57,722 nucleotides of DNA from Alphaproteobacteria bacterium (GTDB taxonomy: Bacteria > Pseudomonadota > Alphaproteobacteria > JACZXZ01), in NCBI GenBank assembly GCA_035625915.1, contig DASPOR010000022.1, positions 1-57,722 of the forward strand, in the 5' to 3' direction. Positions 17,145-25,079 of this stretch are shown one piece after another. The notes below the pieces were generated by a model. That model saw only the letters and a list, made by a program, of their open reading frames with translations, searched no databases and had not been told where the DNA came from. The first letter of the stretch is position 1; every line of letters begins with the position of its first letter. Both the position numbers and the translations under genes were made by a program.

Positions 17145-17192
17145 AGGCGTCGGATGAATCTCCGGCATTCAGTGCGGATGAATTGGCGGCAT
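17145..17192 (-). repeat. Tandem 24-base repeat straddling the peptide stop codon
   Basis: The last eight codons of the peptide gene (17169-17192, MPPIHPH then TGA) are followed in the same frame by a diverged second copy at 17145-17168 reading MPEIHPTP. The frame continues EKN to a TAG at 17133-17135. Twelve further codons thus stay open behind the TGA. Confidence 0.75.
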
Positions 17193-17339
17193 TTTAGGGA
17201 GGACAGAACCAGGGGGATTCGGGCATGGGCAACCCGGTACCTGACCCCCAACATTTTTGCAATTAGGGCAGCCGCCAGCGACGAGTTCGATTTCGGCGTC
17301 GGTGAGTTCCACAACGCCCAGGTCGTTTCTATCGTTCAT
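17169..17339 (-). CDS. Double-glycine-leader secreted peptide (microcin/bacteriocin-like precursor)
   Basis: 56 residues. The ATG at 17339 has an excellent ribosome site (GAAGGGAG, 6-8 bases upstream); a longer in-frame version from 17405 has no such site. The N-terminal 23 residues form a leader with the motif ELTDAEIELVAGG, which matches the helical leaders cut after Gly-Gly by C39 peptidases. The predicted 33-residue core starts CPNC and contains four Cys (24, 27, 37, 39, as CxxC and CxC), ten Pro and a C-terminal HPH. The exporter genes that would cut and secrete it lie about 300 bases away on the other strand. No lanthipeptide, YcaO or radical-SAM enzyme is nearby, so the product is either unmodified, disulfide-bonded or metal-binding. 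Function is unknown. Bacteriocin activity is an inference from the leader and exporter. Confidence 0.82.
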   Translation of the reverse strand: MNDRNDLGVVELTDAEIELVAGGCPNCKNVGGQVPGCPCPNPPGSVLPKMPPIHPH

Positions 17340-17399
17340 GAGTTGCTCCCTTCGTTGATTGGTCGTCTGACGCGGACATTGTGCGTCGTCCGATGGGGA

Positions 17400-17580
17400 C
17401 AACATTTAGCAAATACACGAAAAGAATTCTAGCGAGAATGGCAATATAATTTGAGTTGCACGAACGAATCGTGAAGGATTATTCTTAGAGAGCCCAAGGA
17501 AAAATAAATATTAGAGAAAATGTATATTAGAACATTATTCAACCAGTTCCGATTTGTCCAAATTTACTTGGGCGGCTCGC
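17400..17580. other. AT-rich divergent control region
   Basis: This stretch between the peptide gene and the exporter genes is strikingly AT-rich compared with its neighbours (runs such as AAAAATAAATATTAGAGAAAATGTATATTAG). It must hold the divergent promoters. A TATATT-like -10 on the minus strand at about 17451-17456 is possible but has no well-spaced -35. No further small gene with a Gly-Gly leader was found in either strand here. Confidence 0.5.
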
Positions 17581-17635
17581 GGGTTACGGGACGAACTGCG
17601 CCGACCTTTATCCCGAGCAGGCGGGTTGCCCCCCC

Positions 17636-18883
17636 ATGACACTCTCGCTCTTCCGGCAAGAAGCCATTGACCATCAGCGCCTGCGCCTGCATGGCGAGGT
17701 CCTTGTCTATCAGCCGGTCTCCCAGCGCATCCTTGCGTGGCTGCTCATCGCAACGGTCGCCGCCATCGTGAGCTATCTCTTCTGGGGCGAATATGCGCGC
17801 AAGGAAACCGTTCAAGGGTTTCTCGTGCCGAGCGGCGGCGTGGTGCAAGTCTATGCCCGGGCCGCGGGCACCATCACCGAGGTGAACGTCGTCGAAAATC
17901 AAATCGTGAAGAAGAACGACCCGCTTCTCAGCGTGCTCGTCGAGCAATCGACCGAGGAAGGCGGGCGCGCCGATACCAACACGCTCGACGTGATCGCGCG
18001 GCAGAAGAAGGAAATCGAGTCCCAGATCAACTTCGCGCAATCGAACGCGAACGCCGAGCGCCAGGGCCTCACGACGGAGGTCGAAAGTCTCAACCGCGAA
18101 ATCGAGCAGCTCGAGCGCCAACGCGCCATCCAGACTTACTTGGGCGAGCTTTCGAGCAAGGACGTGGAAGCGGCGGAAGTACTGATGAAAAAGGGATTTC
18201 TTGCCGAAAATGAATACCGACGCCGACGCGAGGCTTTTCTCCAAAGCGCTCAACGCAAGTCCGAGCTCGGACAGCAAATCGTGGCGCGCCAATACGATCT
18301 CGCTCAGGCGCGCAACAAGCTCGCGCAACTCACGGTCAACGCCGCCGACAGCATATCCAAGCTCCGCGCGTCGCTGCTGGAGATCGACCAGCGCGCGACC
18401 GAGATCGAGGGACGCCGGGCCTATGTGGTGCGCGCACCCGTCGACGGCCGGGTGTCCTCACTTCAGGTCTCGGTCGGGGGGGCCGCCGACGGGAGAGTGC
18501 CGGTCATGGCGATCCTGCCCTCCGGCAGCAGGCTCCAAGCCGAGATATATATCCCCTCCCGCGCGATCGGCTTCGTGAAGCCGAACCAAGAAGTGCGTCT
18601 TCTCTATGAAGCATTCCCGCACGAGCGATTCGGCGCCTATATCGGCCACGTCGAAACCGTGTCGAAGACCATTCTCGCCCCGGGCGACGTGTCGGCAATC
18701 CTCGGGCTCAGGGAACCCGTGTATCGCGCGGTCGTCGCCCTCGATTCCCAGACGATCGACGCCGAAGGCGATGCAATCCAGTTGCAGGCGGGCGAGCAAC
18801 TCAGCGCCAATATCATTCTGGACCGGCGCAAGCTGATCGGGTGGATCCTGTCGCCGCTTGCTCGGCTCGGGCGCGCGCTATGA
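17636..18883 (+). CDS. CvaA-like HlyD-family adaptor for peptide export
   Basis: 415 residues. The opening LFRQEAIDHQRLRLHGEVLVYQPVSQRILAWLL and YARKETVQGFLVPSGGVVQVYA closely follow the colicin V adaptor (CvaA) pattern: a short cytoplasmic start, one membrane span at about residues 32-50, then the KETVxGxLxP strand. A coiled-coil hairpin (about residues 100-245) and the lipoyl return AYVVRAPVDGRVSSLQVSVGG follow. It would link the C39 ABC exporter to an outer-membrane TolC. Its stop overlaps the exporter start (ATGA at 18880), so they are co-translated. No clear ribosome site precedes the ATG at 17636, which leaves the start slightly uncertain. Confidence 0.9.
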   Translation: MTLSLFRQEAIDHQRLRLHGEVLVYQPVSQRILAWLLIATVAAIVSYLFWGEYARKETVQGFLVPSGGVVQVYARAAGTITEVNVVENQIVKKNDPLLSVLVEQSTEEGGRADTNTLDVIARQKKEIESQINFAQSNANAERQGLTTEVESLNREIEQLERQRAIQTYLGELSSKDVEAAEVLMKKGFLAENEYRRRREAFLQSAQRKSELGQQIVARQYDLAQARNKLAQLTVNAADSISKLRASLLEIDQRATEIEGRRAYVVRAPVDGRVSSLQVSVGGAADGRVPVMAILPSGSRLQAEIYIPSRAIGFVKPNQEVRLLYEAFPHERFGAYIGHVETVSKTILAPGDVSAILGLREPVYRAVVALDSQTIDAEGDAIQLQAGEQLSANIILDRRKLIGWILSPLARLGRAL

Positions 18884-21021
18884 GCGCTCCTTCGGTTCTC
18901 AATCTTCTCGAATTCGTCTTCCCGAAGCGGGTACCGGTCATCCTCCAGAGCGAGGCGACCGAATGCGGGCTCGCCTGCCTCGCGATGATCGCGTCCTATC
19001 ACGGGCTCAAGACCGACTTGCACGGGATGCGCCAGCGCGTATCGATATCGCTCACCGGCACGACGCTCAAAGGCATCATGGCAGCCGGGAGTGCGATGGA
19101 CCTTGCCTGTCGCCCGCTTCGGCTCGAGCTTGAAGCGCTCGGCCGCATCCGGCGCCCGGCGATTCTTCACTGGGACATGAACCATTTCGTCGTGCTGACC
19201 AAGGTGTCGGGCGAAAAGGTGCGCATCAACGATCCGGCCGTCGGCGAACGCGAACTCTCGATTGCCGAGGTCTCGGCACATTTCAGCGGCGTGGCACTCG
19301 AGCTGATGCCCACACCAAATTTTCGCAAGCGAGATGAAACCGAACGCATGCGGATCGCCGACGTCGTCGGCAACCCAAAAGGCCTCATTCCCGTCCTCTT
19401 CCAGATTTTCCTGCTATCCGTCGTTCTCCAGCTCGTCGCGATCGCGGGCCCCTTTTACAACCAGATCGTCGTCGACGAGGTGTTGACCCGCTTCGACGCC
19501 AACCTACTCCCCGTGCTCGCCATCGGATTCGGCATCCTCAAGCTGATCAACATGGCGACCTCGGCGCTGCGCTCCTACATCCAGCTCTATCTCGGTAGCA
19601 CGATCGGCTATCAGCTCGAAGTCAACCTGTTCAGCCATCTCATGCGGCTGCCGATGCCGTTCTTCGAAAAGCGCCACATCGGCGACATCGTTTCCCGCTT
19701 CGCTTCGACCGACCCGATCAATCAGTTGCTGACGCACGGGATCGTGGGATCGATCGTCGACGGCCTGCTCGCGATCACCACGCTCGTGCTGATCTTCTAT
19801 TATAGCCTGACGCTCGCCCTCGTCGTGGTCGGGGCACTTTTCCTTTACAGCCTCTACCGGGTCGTCCGTTACCGTTACCTGCGCCTCCAGTCGCAAGAGC
19901 AAATCCAAGCCAAGGCGAAGGAAAGCACGAATTTCCAGGAAAACGTGCGCGCCGCGCGCGCCATCAAAATCTTCAGCCGCGAGGTCGAGCGCCAGAGCAT
20001 TTGGCAAAACCTCTATTCCGCGACGGTGAATATCGGTTTTCGCGTCAATCGCGCGAATATCCTTTTCACGATGGCGAACGATCTTTTCTTCGGCATCGAG
20101 GAGATTCTCGTGATCTATCTCGCGGCACGGATGATCCTCGACGGATCCTTCACCATCGGCATGATGTTCGCCTTTCTTTCCTACCGCGACTTTTTCGTAT
20201 CGAAATCGCTGAGCGTCGTTCAGACGATCATCGATTTCAGGATGCTCGACATTCACTTGAGCCGCCTTGCCGACATCGGTCTCACGGCCAAGGAGAAGGG
20301 CATCGAAGCGCCCGCGGTCCGGCGCAACATCGCCGGCGCCGTTGCACTCTCGGACGTTTCCTTCCGCTACGGCGACACGGAGCCGTTCATCTTCGAGAAT
20401 TTGTCGTTCGCCGTCGAACCCGGCGAATGCGTGGCGATCACGGGTCCGTCGGGCTGCGGCAAGACCACGATGATGAAGGTCATGCTGGGCCTGGTGCCGC
20501 CGACGAGCGGCCATCTTCTTATCGACGGGCAGCCCCTCAGCATGATCGGCCTACAGACCTTTCGCCACGCCGCCAGCGCCGTGATGCAGGACGATCACAT
20601 GATGTCGGGAAGCGTCGCCGACAATATAGCCTTCTTCGACCCGGACATGGATTTCGAACGCATCCAGCAGTGCGCGCAAATCGCCGCCGTCCACGACGAC
20701 ATCATGCGCATGCCGATGGGCTACAACACGCTCACGGGCGACATGGGCACCGTGCTCTCCGGCGGGCAGAAGCAGCGCATCCTGCTTGCGCGAGCCCTCT
20801 ATGCGCGGCCGAAAATCCTGATGCTCGACGAGGGTACAGCACACCTCGACCTTCATACCGAAAAGATCGTGAACGATGCGGTCGCATCGCTCAACATGAC
20901 CCGTATCATCATTGCGCATCGGCCCCATACGATTGCCTCCGCCGACCGGATCGTTCGCCTCGAGCATGGCACGATCAGGCCCGTGACGCTGGACCCGTTG
21001 GTTTTAACGTCGTTCGGCTGA
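18880..21021 (+). CDS. C39-peptidase ABC exporter (bacteriocin-type, CvaB-like)
   Basis: 713 residues with three domains. The N-terminal C39 peptidase has Gln23 and Cys29 in QSEATECGLACLAMI, His102 in WDMNHFVVL and Asp118 in INDPAVGE, so all catalytic residues are present. A six-span ABC transmembrane domain follows (from about residue 165). The nucleotide-binding domain has Walker A GPSGCGKTT at 522-530, signature LSGGQ at 626-630 and Walker B with Asp650-Glu651, then the atypical GTAHLD in place of the usual ATSALD (CvaB-like exporters have a similar SHLD). It cuts Gly-Gly leaders and exports the cargo; the natural candidate is the peptide at 17169-17339. The start at 18880 is set by the overlap with the adaptor stop. 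Confidence 0.96.
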   Translation: MSAPSVLNLLEFVFPKRVPVILQSEATECGLACLAMIASYHGLKTDLHGMRQRVSISLTGTTLKGIMAAGSAMDLACRPLRLELEALGRIRRPAILHWDMNHFVVLTKVSGEKVRINDPAVGERELSIAEVSAHFSGVALELMPTPNFRKRDETERMRIADVVGNPKGLIPVLFQIFLLSVVLQLVAIAGPFYNQIVVDEVLTRFDANLLPVLAIGFGILKLINMATSALRSYIQLYLGSTIGYQLEVNLFSHLMRLPMPFFEKRHIGDIVSRFASTDPINQLLTHGIVGSIVDGLLAITTLVLIFYYSLTLALVVVGALFLYSLYRVVRYRYLRLQSQEQIQAKAKESTNFQENVRAARAIKIFSREVERQSIWQNLYSATVNIGFRVNRANILFTMANDLFFGIEEILVIYLAARMILDGSFTIGMMFAFLSYRDFFVSKSLSVVQTIIDFRMLDIHLSRLADIGLTAKEKGIEAPAVRRNIAGAVALSDVSFRYGDTEPFIFENLSFAVEPGECVAITGPSGCGKTTMMKVMLGLVPPTSGHLLIDGQPLSMIGLQTFRHAASAVMQDDHMMSGSVADNIAFFDPDMDFERIQQCAQIAAVHDDIMRMPMGYNTLTGDMGTVLSGGQKQRILLARALYARPKILMLDEGTAHLDLHTEKIVNDAVASLNMTRIIIAHRPHTIASADRIVRLEHGTIRPVTLDPLVLTSFG

Positions 21022-21180
21022 GACTTCCGCCGGTTCGGCCTGTCCTTCAGTACAGCTCCGTCACACAACTATGTCGGCACGCATCGGCGCCTGATGAAGC
21101 GAGATCGTGCGGGTGGCGTCGGTTAGTGCTACATGACTTCGATCTTGCGATGTGTTCAGCATGCGTTGGGGAGTGGCTAC

Positions 21181-21936
21181 ATGGAACCGGCCTCCTGGGC
21201 CGTGGCAGCGCCGGCGATCGGGGCTGCATTTGCGGCATCCCTCGTCGAAGTGGTTGAGGCATTCACCATCGTGCTTGCGGTCGGCACGATCCAGGGCTGG
21301 CGGCCCGCGATACTGGGAAGCATCAGCGCACTCGCCTTTCTCGCGGCCCTTATCCTTGCGCTCGGTCCAATGCTGGATCGTGTGCCGCTCCACTTGCTCC
21401 AACTTGCCATTGGCATCCTGCTTTTGCTGTTCGGCATGCGATGGCTTTGCAAGGCCATATTGCGTGCAGCGGGCGTCGTGGCGCTCCACGACGAGATCGC
21501 CGCGTTCGATGCGGAGGCGAGGCATCTCCAGGATCAGGCTCAACGTCGTCAAGACCGGCTCGATTGGATCGCCGGCGTTACGGCGTTCAAGGCCGTGGCT
21601 CTTGAGGGGGTCGAAGTCGTCTTCATTGTCATCGCCGTGGGGGCTGGCCGCGGCCTGCTATGGCCGGCGAGCCTTGGGGCAATCGCCGCTTTCGTGCTGG
21701 TGCTTGCGGTCGGCGTCGCCATTCACCGCCCGCTTGCACGGGTTCCGGAAAATTCCCTCAAATTCGGCGTCGGTGTGATGTTGTCCTCTTTCGGCGTGTT
21801 CTGGACTGGAGAGGGACTCGGCATCGACTGGCCCGGCCACGACCTCGCCCTGCTCACCTTCGTGGCCGCGTTCCTCCTTGTCGGACTTCTCGCGACCCTC
21901 CAAGCGCGGCGGATCGCCGCAAGGCACGCGGCATGA
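21181..21936 (+). CDS. Polytopic membrane protein of the COG4280 type
   Basis: 251 residues from the ATG at 21181, which has GGGGAG at a proper distance; an in-frame ATG at 21133 lacks one. About six to seven spans are visible. Two similar halves each carry a charged membrane motif: AASLVEVVEAFTIVLAVG in the first and KAVALEGVEVVFIVIAVGAG in the second. This ExxE repeat is typical of ion or metal permease-like families (compare the REGLE motif of FTR1 and the exchange motifs of cation transporters). The substrate is unknown. It overlaps the next small membrane-protein gene by ATGA and lies 160 bases after the exporter gene. Confidence 0.85.
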   Translation: MEPASWAVAAPAIGAAFAASLVEVVEAFTIVLAVGTIQGWRPAILGSISALAFLAALILALGPMLDRVPLHLLQLAIGILLLLFGMRWLCKAILRAAGVVALHDEIAAFDAEARHLQDQAQRRQDRLDWIAGVTAFKAVALEGVEVVFIVIAVGAGRGLLWPASLGAIAAFVLVLAVGVAIHRPLARVPENSLKFGVGVMLSSFGVFWTGEGLGIDWPGHDLALLTFVAAFLLVGLLATLQARRIAARHAA

Positions 21937-22184
21937 GCCTGCCCCGCACGGTGATGCGCGAGGTCGTCGGTCTCTTTGTGGGGGATCAGTTCATCGCGGC
22001 GGCGACCATCGCCGTCGTCGGTATCGTCGCCATTCTTGCCAAAGCGACGGCAGCGCCCACGATGGTCACTGGAGGTTCTCTGCTCGGCGGATGCCTTGGC
22101 GCTCTCGCAGTGGGCGTGTGGCGTGCGGCGCGCCCGCGAAAGAGCCCATCGCCCTCGATCTCCAACCGGGAGAAGGAAAGATAG
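21933..22184 (+). CDS. Small membrane protein coupled to the COG4280-type gene
   Basis: 83 residues. The ATG overlaps the previous stop (ATGA), a strong sign of translational coupling. Two hydrophobic stretches are present (FIAAATIAVVGIVAILA and MVTGGSLLGGCLGALAVGVW), and the C-terminus is basic and short. It is probably an accessory subunit of the upstream permease-like protein, as the pair is co-translated. Alone it is unrecognised. Confidence 0.7.
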   Translation: MSLPRTVMREVVGLFVGDQFIAAATIAVVGIVAILAKATAAPTMVTGGSLLGGCLGALAVGVWRAARPRKSPSPSISNREKER

Positions 22185-22238
22185 GATCAAGAGCGAAGCA
22201 CGCGCTTCGCATCGGGCGCGGCCGGCATCGAATTGCGT

Positions 22239-22727
22239 CTAATTTGCCCGAACCGATTCTGATGCACTTTGCGATCCAGCACGGACCGAAGGGCGCCCCC
22301 GCTCATCCAGTTCGACGATTGCTGTGGGCAGCTTGCGCCAAGCAAGAAGATCCGCTTCGCTCGACCCTGCATGCCGCGCTTCCTCGGCTAGAGTCAGCGG
22401 CGGAGGCTGAGGCTTGGTTATGTTCTGGCGAGCCCGTTTCAGCGCCACGAAGCCCCACGCGAGCAACCACAAGCCGAGGACGATGGCGACGACGAGGTAG
22501 GGCTGGAGTCGGCTCCACCAAAGCGCCCAATTCAGATCGGGCGCCCCGAGATCGTGCCCGAAGAGATCGGTGATGATGTCGAGGACCACATGGATGCCGT
22601 GTCGCAGAAGATAGAGAAACAATATCCACATGCCCACGGTAAGGAGCCGATCGCGCCATACGATAAGCCTCGGCTCCTTCGCATCCGTGATGATCGGCGG
22701 CCAGGGCGGTCGCATCTCGCCGCTCAT
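22239..22727 (-). CDS. pgaD: PgaD-like accessory membrane protein of polysaccharide synthesis
   Basis: 162 residues with two membrane spans (LLTVGMWILFLYLLRHGIHVV and LVVAIVLGLWLLAWGFVAL) after a short proline-rich start (RPPWPPIITDAKEPRL). That layout, and the position directly behind and overlapping a PgaC synthase gene (ATGA at 22724-22727), identify it as PgaD. PgaD stabilises the synthase and, with it, forms the c-di-GMP-responsive membrane complex that makes poly-beta-1,6-N-acetylglucosamine. Sequence conservation in this family is low, so the call leans on context. Confidence 0.78.
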   Translation of the reverse strand: MSGEMRPPWPPIITDAKEPRLIVWRDRLLTVGMWILFLYLLRHGIHVVLDIITDLFGHDLGAPDLNWALWWSRLQPYLVVAIVLGLWLLAWGFVALKRARQNITKPQPPPLTLAEEARHAGSSEADLLAWRKLPTAIVELDERGRPSVRAGSQSASESVRAN

Positions 22728-23986
22728 CGCAAACCCCTGTCGGGACTGACCCAGGTCGTGCGTGCGGCACGCTTGAGCATGGCCGCGCGCGGGAGTGCCA
22801 CCGCAGCCGTCAGGGCGCTGAGCGCCCAGAAAGCAAGCGGGTACCAGATGATCCAGAAGAGCGAGCGCATTATGCCAGGCTCGAAGCGGCGCTCGATCGT
22901 CGTGCTGACGATTGCTTGCACCAGGTAGGTGAGGCAAAGCGTCAAGCCGTACCATTCGGGAATGAGCGAGAAGGTTGGCACCCGCGTCAATACGGGCAAG
23001 CCGACGCCGTGCAAGGTGCCGAGAAAAGTCGTCAGGATAATGCAATAGGACCAAAGCACGCTGAGGGCCGCATTGAGGTATACAGGCAGAAGGCTGGGTG
23101 CTACCCCTCGCATCATCGGCACGAAATTGTCGATCAGCATCTGTCCGCCGCCTTCCGCCCAGCGAAGCCTCTGCCGCCACAAGCCGCGCAGCGTCTCGGG
23201 CATCAAGATCCACACCACGGCATTGGGCGCGTAGGTGATGCGCCAGCCCGCCACCTGGATTCGCCACGTCACGTCAACATCGTCCGTCAAGGTATGCGGA
23301 GACCACCAGCCCGCGTCCGCGAGCGCACGTTTGCGGAAAGCGCAAATGACGCCCGAGACCGTAAAGAGGCGCGCATAGGTCGCCTGGGCGCGCTTGATCA
23401 GTCCCACGATCGAGGAAAACTCGCCAACCTGCAGGCGCCCCAGGATGCTCGTGCGATTGCGAATGCGCGGATTGCCGGTCAAGCCCCCGAGGTGCGGCAA
23501 ACGAAAATGCCACGCGATCCATCGCAGCGCATGTGGATCGAGCAGCGCGTCCCCATCGATCAGGACGAGCAACTCGTGGCGCGCAAGCATCGCGCCAATA
23601 TTCATCGCCGTGGCCTTGCCTTGGTTCTTTTCGAGATGCGCGACGCGCATATGCTGCATCCGTGCCGCTAGGCCTTCGAGGATGGCGCCCGTATTGTCGC
23701 GGCTGCCGTCGTTTACGGCGACGATCTCGAAATCCGGATAGTCGACATTGGCGAGGGCCGCGAACGTCTCGTCGGCGGTATCGCCTTCATTATGGCAGGG
23801 AACCACAATGCTGATCGGCGGATAATGCGGCAGTGCAGGCGGCCGCTCCAACGGCGGATAGTGATGCTCGACCCCGACCCAAAACAGGAAGGCGCCGATC
23901 ATCCAGTAGAACGCCATCACGAAGGGATAGCCGAAGCAGAAAACCGGCACGATTTCGAGCAAGAGCACTGTGGAATCGGTTTCCAC
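22724..23986 (-). CDS. pgaC: PgaC-like family 2 processive glycosyltransferase
   Basis: 420 residues; translation starts at GTG 23986. The two N-terminal spans precede the GT2 domain with ISIVVPCHNEGDTADETFAAL, EIVAVNDGSRDNTG, LVLIDGDALLDPHALRW, the acceptor motif TDDVDVTWR and the processive QxxRW form (QRLRWAEGGGQML). C-terminal spans follow. These are the hallmarks of PgaC/IcaA-type poly-N-acetylglucosamine synthases. Unusually, neither pgaA (porin) nor pgaB (deacetylase) is present nearby, so the polymer may be exported differently or those genes lie elsewhere. Confidence 0.9.
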   Translation of the reverse strand: METDSTVLLLEIVPVFCFGYPFVMAFYWMIGAFLFWVGVEHHYPPLERPPALPHYPPISIVVPCHNEGDTADETFAALANVDYPDFEIVAVNDGSRDNTGAILEGLAARMQHMRVAHLEKNQGKATAMNIGAMLARHELLVLIDGDALLDPHALRWIAWHFRLPHLGGLTGNPRIRNRTSILGRLQVGEFSSIVGLIKRAQATYARLFTVSGVICAFRKRALADAGWWSPHTLTDDVDVTWRIQVAGWRITYAPNAVVWILMPETLRGLWRQRLRWAEGGGQMLIDNFVPMMRGVAPSLLPVYLNAALSVLWSYCIILTTFLGTLHGVGLPVLTRVPTFSLIPEWYGLTLCLTYLVQAIVSTTIERRFEPGIMRSLFWIIWYPLAFWALSALTAAVALPRAAMLKRAARTTWVSPDRGLR

Positions 23987-24144
23987 GTTCGTCTCTCACG
24001 GAAGAGGCGGGAAGATTCCCGCGGGGGTTGGACAGCGCTTGGTGCAACGCCGCCGGAGCACAATGATAGGCATAAGTCAGCTTGTCGAACAATCGGCGCA
24101 CGCATACGAACTCGCCAACGATCAATGTCGGGGCGGCGGATTTG

Positions 24145-24519
24145 TCATTTGAGCTTTTCGAGCCAAATCTTGAGCGCGATGGCATTGTTGTGCGTCTCAT
24201 CGCGCGCCGCGTAGAGAAGTGTTACGGGTTCCCGTTCAGCCCGCTCTCGCACGCTTGCGACCGCACTTCGCGCGGGCTCCTGCCTGAGTTCACTTCCGTA
24301 ATCGGCAACGAATGCGTCCCATTTCATCGGGTCGGCGTGTACGCGACGGCGAAGGCCGTCGCTCGGTGCTATGTCCTTGAGCCACAGATCGATGTGTGCT
24401 TTCTCCTTCGAGATTCCCCGTGGCCAGAGTCGATCCACCAGGACGCGGAAGCCGTCATCTTCCGCGGCCGGTTCGTAAACGCGCTTGATGCGGAATGCGT
24501 GACGCGTTTTTCGTGGCAT
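24145..24519 (-). CDS. DUF488-family protein
   Basis: 124 residues. The conserved block FRVLVDRLWPRGISKEKAHIDLWLKDIAPSDGLRR and the later PVTLLYAARDETHNNAIALKIWL are diagnostic of the single-domain DUF488 (YeaO-type) family. No catalytic role is established; the proteins are small cytoplasmic alpha/beta folds. It stands alone between the PgaC gene and a long spacer. Confidence 0.93.
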   Translation of the reverse strand: MPRKTRHAFRIKRVYEPAAEDDGFRVLVDRLWPRGISKEKAHIDLWLKDIAPSDGLRRRVHADPMKWDAFVADYGSELRQEPARSAVASVRERAEREPVTLLYAARDETHNNAIALKIWLEKLK

Positions 24520-25079
24520 CGTTCTCGAACCCGTCTACACCCCGGTCATTTTGCCATGACCGCACAACCTGCCGATTCTATTTGTCGGCGATATCTTGCG
24601 CCAACAGGCTACCATCGTGCCGCCGATTTGGTGAGACGGTCCCTCAAGGAATGGCGCATCTCAAAGGGCCTGCAGGACACGCGCACGCCAGGATTCGGAG
24701 TCGTTCTCGGCGTTCCGCGGTAAAGTCGAAGACACAAATCTCTCGCACAACTTCAGATTGTCCTCCGCACTTTCTCGGCTCGGGGTTCCGGCCGTCGTTG
24801 CGTCTCGGGCAAAAGTGCGCGATCCTGGCGACGAACGCTCATAACCGCCCTTGGCCTGCGGTGTGGGCTTCACAAGAGCCTTACGGACGCAGAGACGTGC
24901 GCCGGGTGCTAGCTTGCGACAAATTTTAGTCGAGACGCAAAGCCCCCCGCACCCATCCCCACTCATCCGAACGGAGGAGAGGCTTGCGTCAGGCTGGCGG
25001 GGCGATGCCACGCTGAGCCATGGCCCGGCGAGGCGGAACGACGGATTTGTTTGATCGCACCAACCCATAGGAAACCTTT
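24520..25079. other. Gene-free stretch upstream of the Rieske oxygenase
   Basis: About 560 bases. The minus strand is open from 25068 to 24661 but lacks a ribosome site, family motifs and natural composition. Nothing resembling a tRNA, a mobile element or a clear terminator was seen. The last bases (AGGAAACCTTT) give the ribosome site of the oxygenase gene. Confidence 0.5.

Noticed and set aside
17169..17171. Selenocysteine at the TGA of the peptide gene
   Set aside because: No selenocysteine insertion hairpin directly after the TGA was recognised and no Sec genes are in view; truncation or simple duplication explains the repeat better.
16000..24000. Modification enzymes or immunity genes for a ribosomal peptide
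   Set aside because: No LanM, LanB/C, YcaO, radical-SAM or lasso-type gene and no typical small immunity protein was found; the membrane pair at 21181-22184 is only a speculative candidate.
24661..25068. A 135-codon minus-strand gene before the oxygenase
   Set aside because: Composition is unlike neighbouring proteins, there is no ribosome site, and no motif was recognised.
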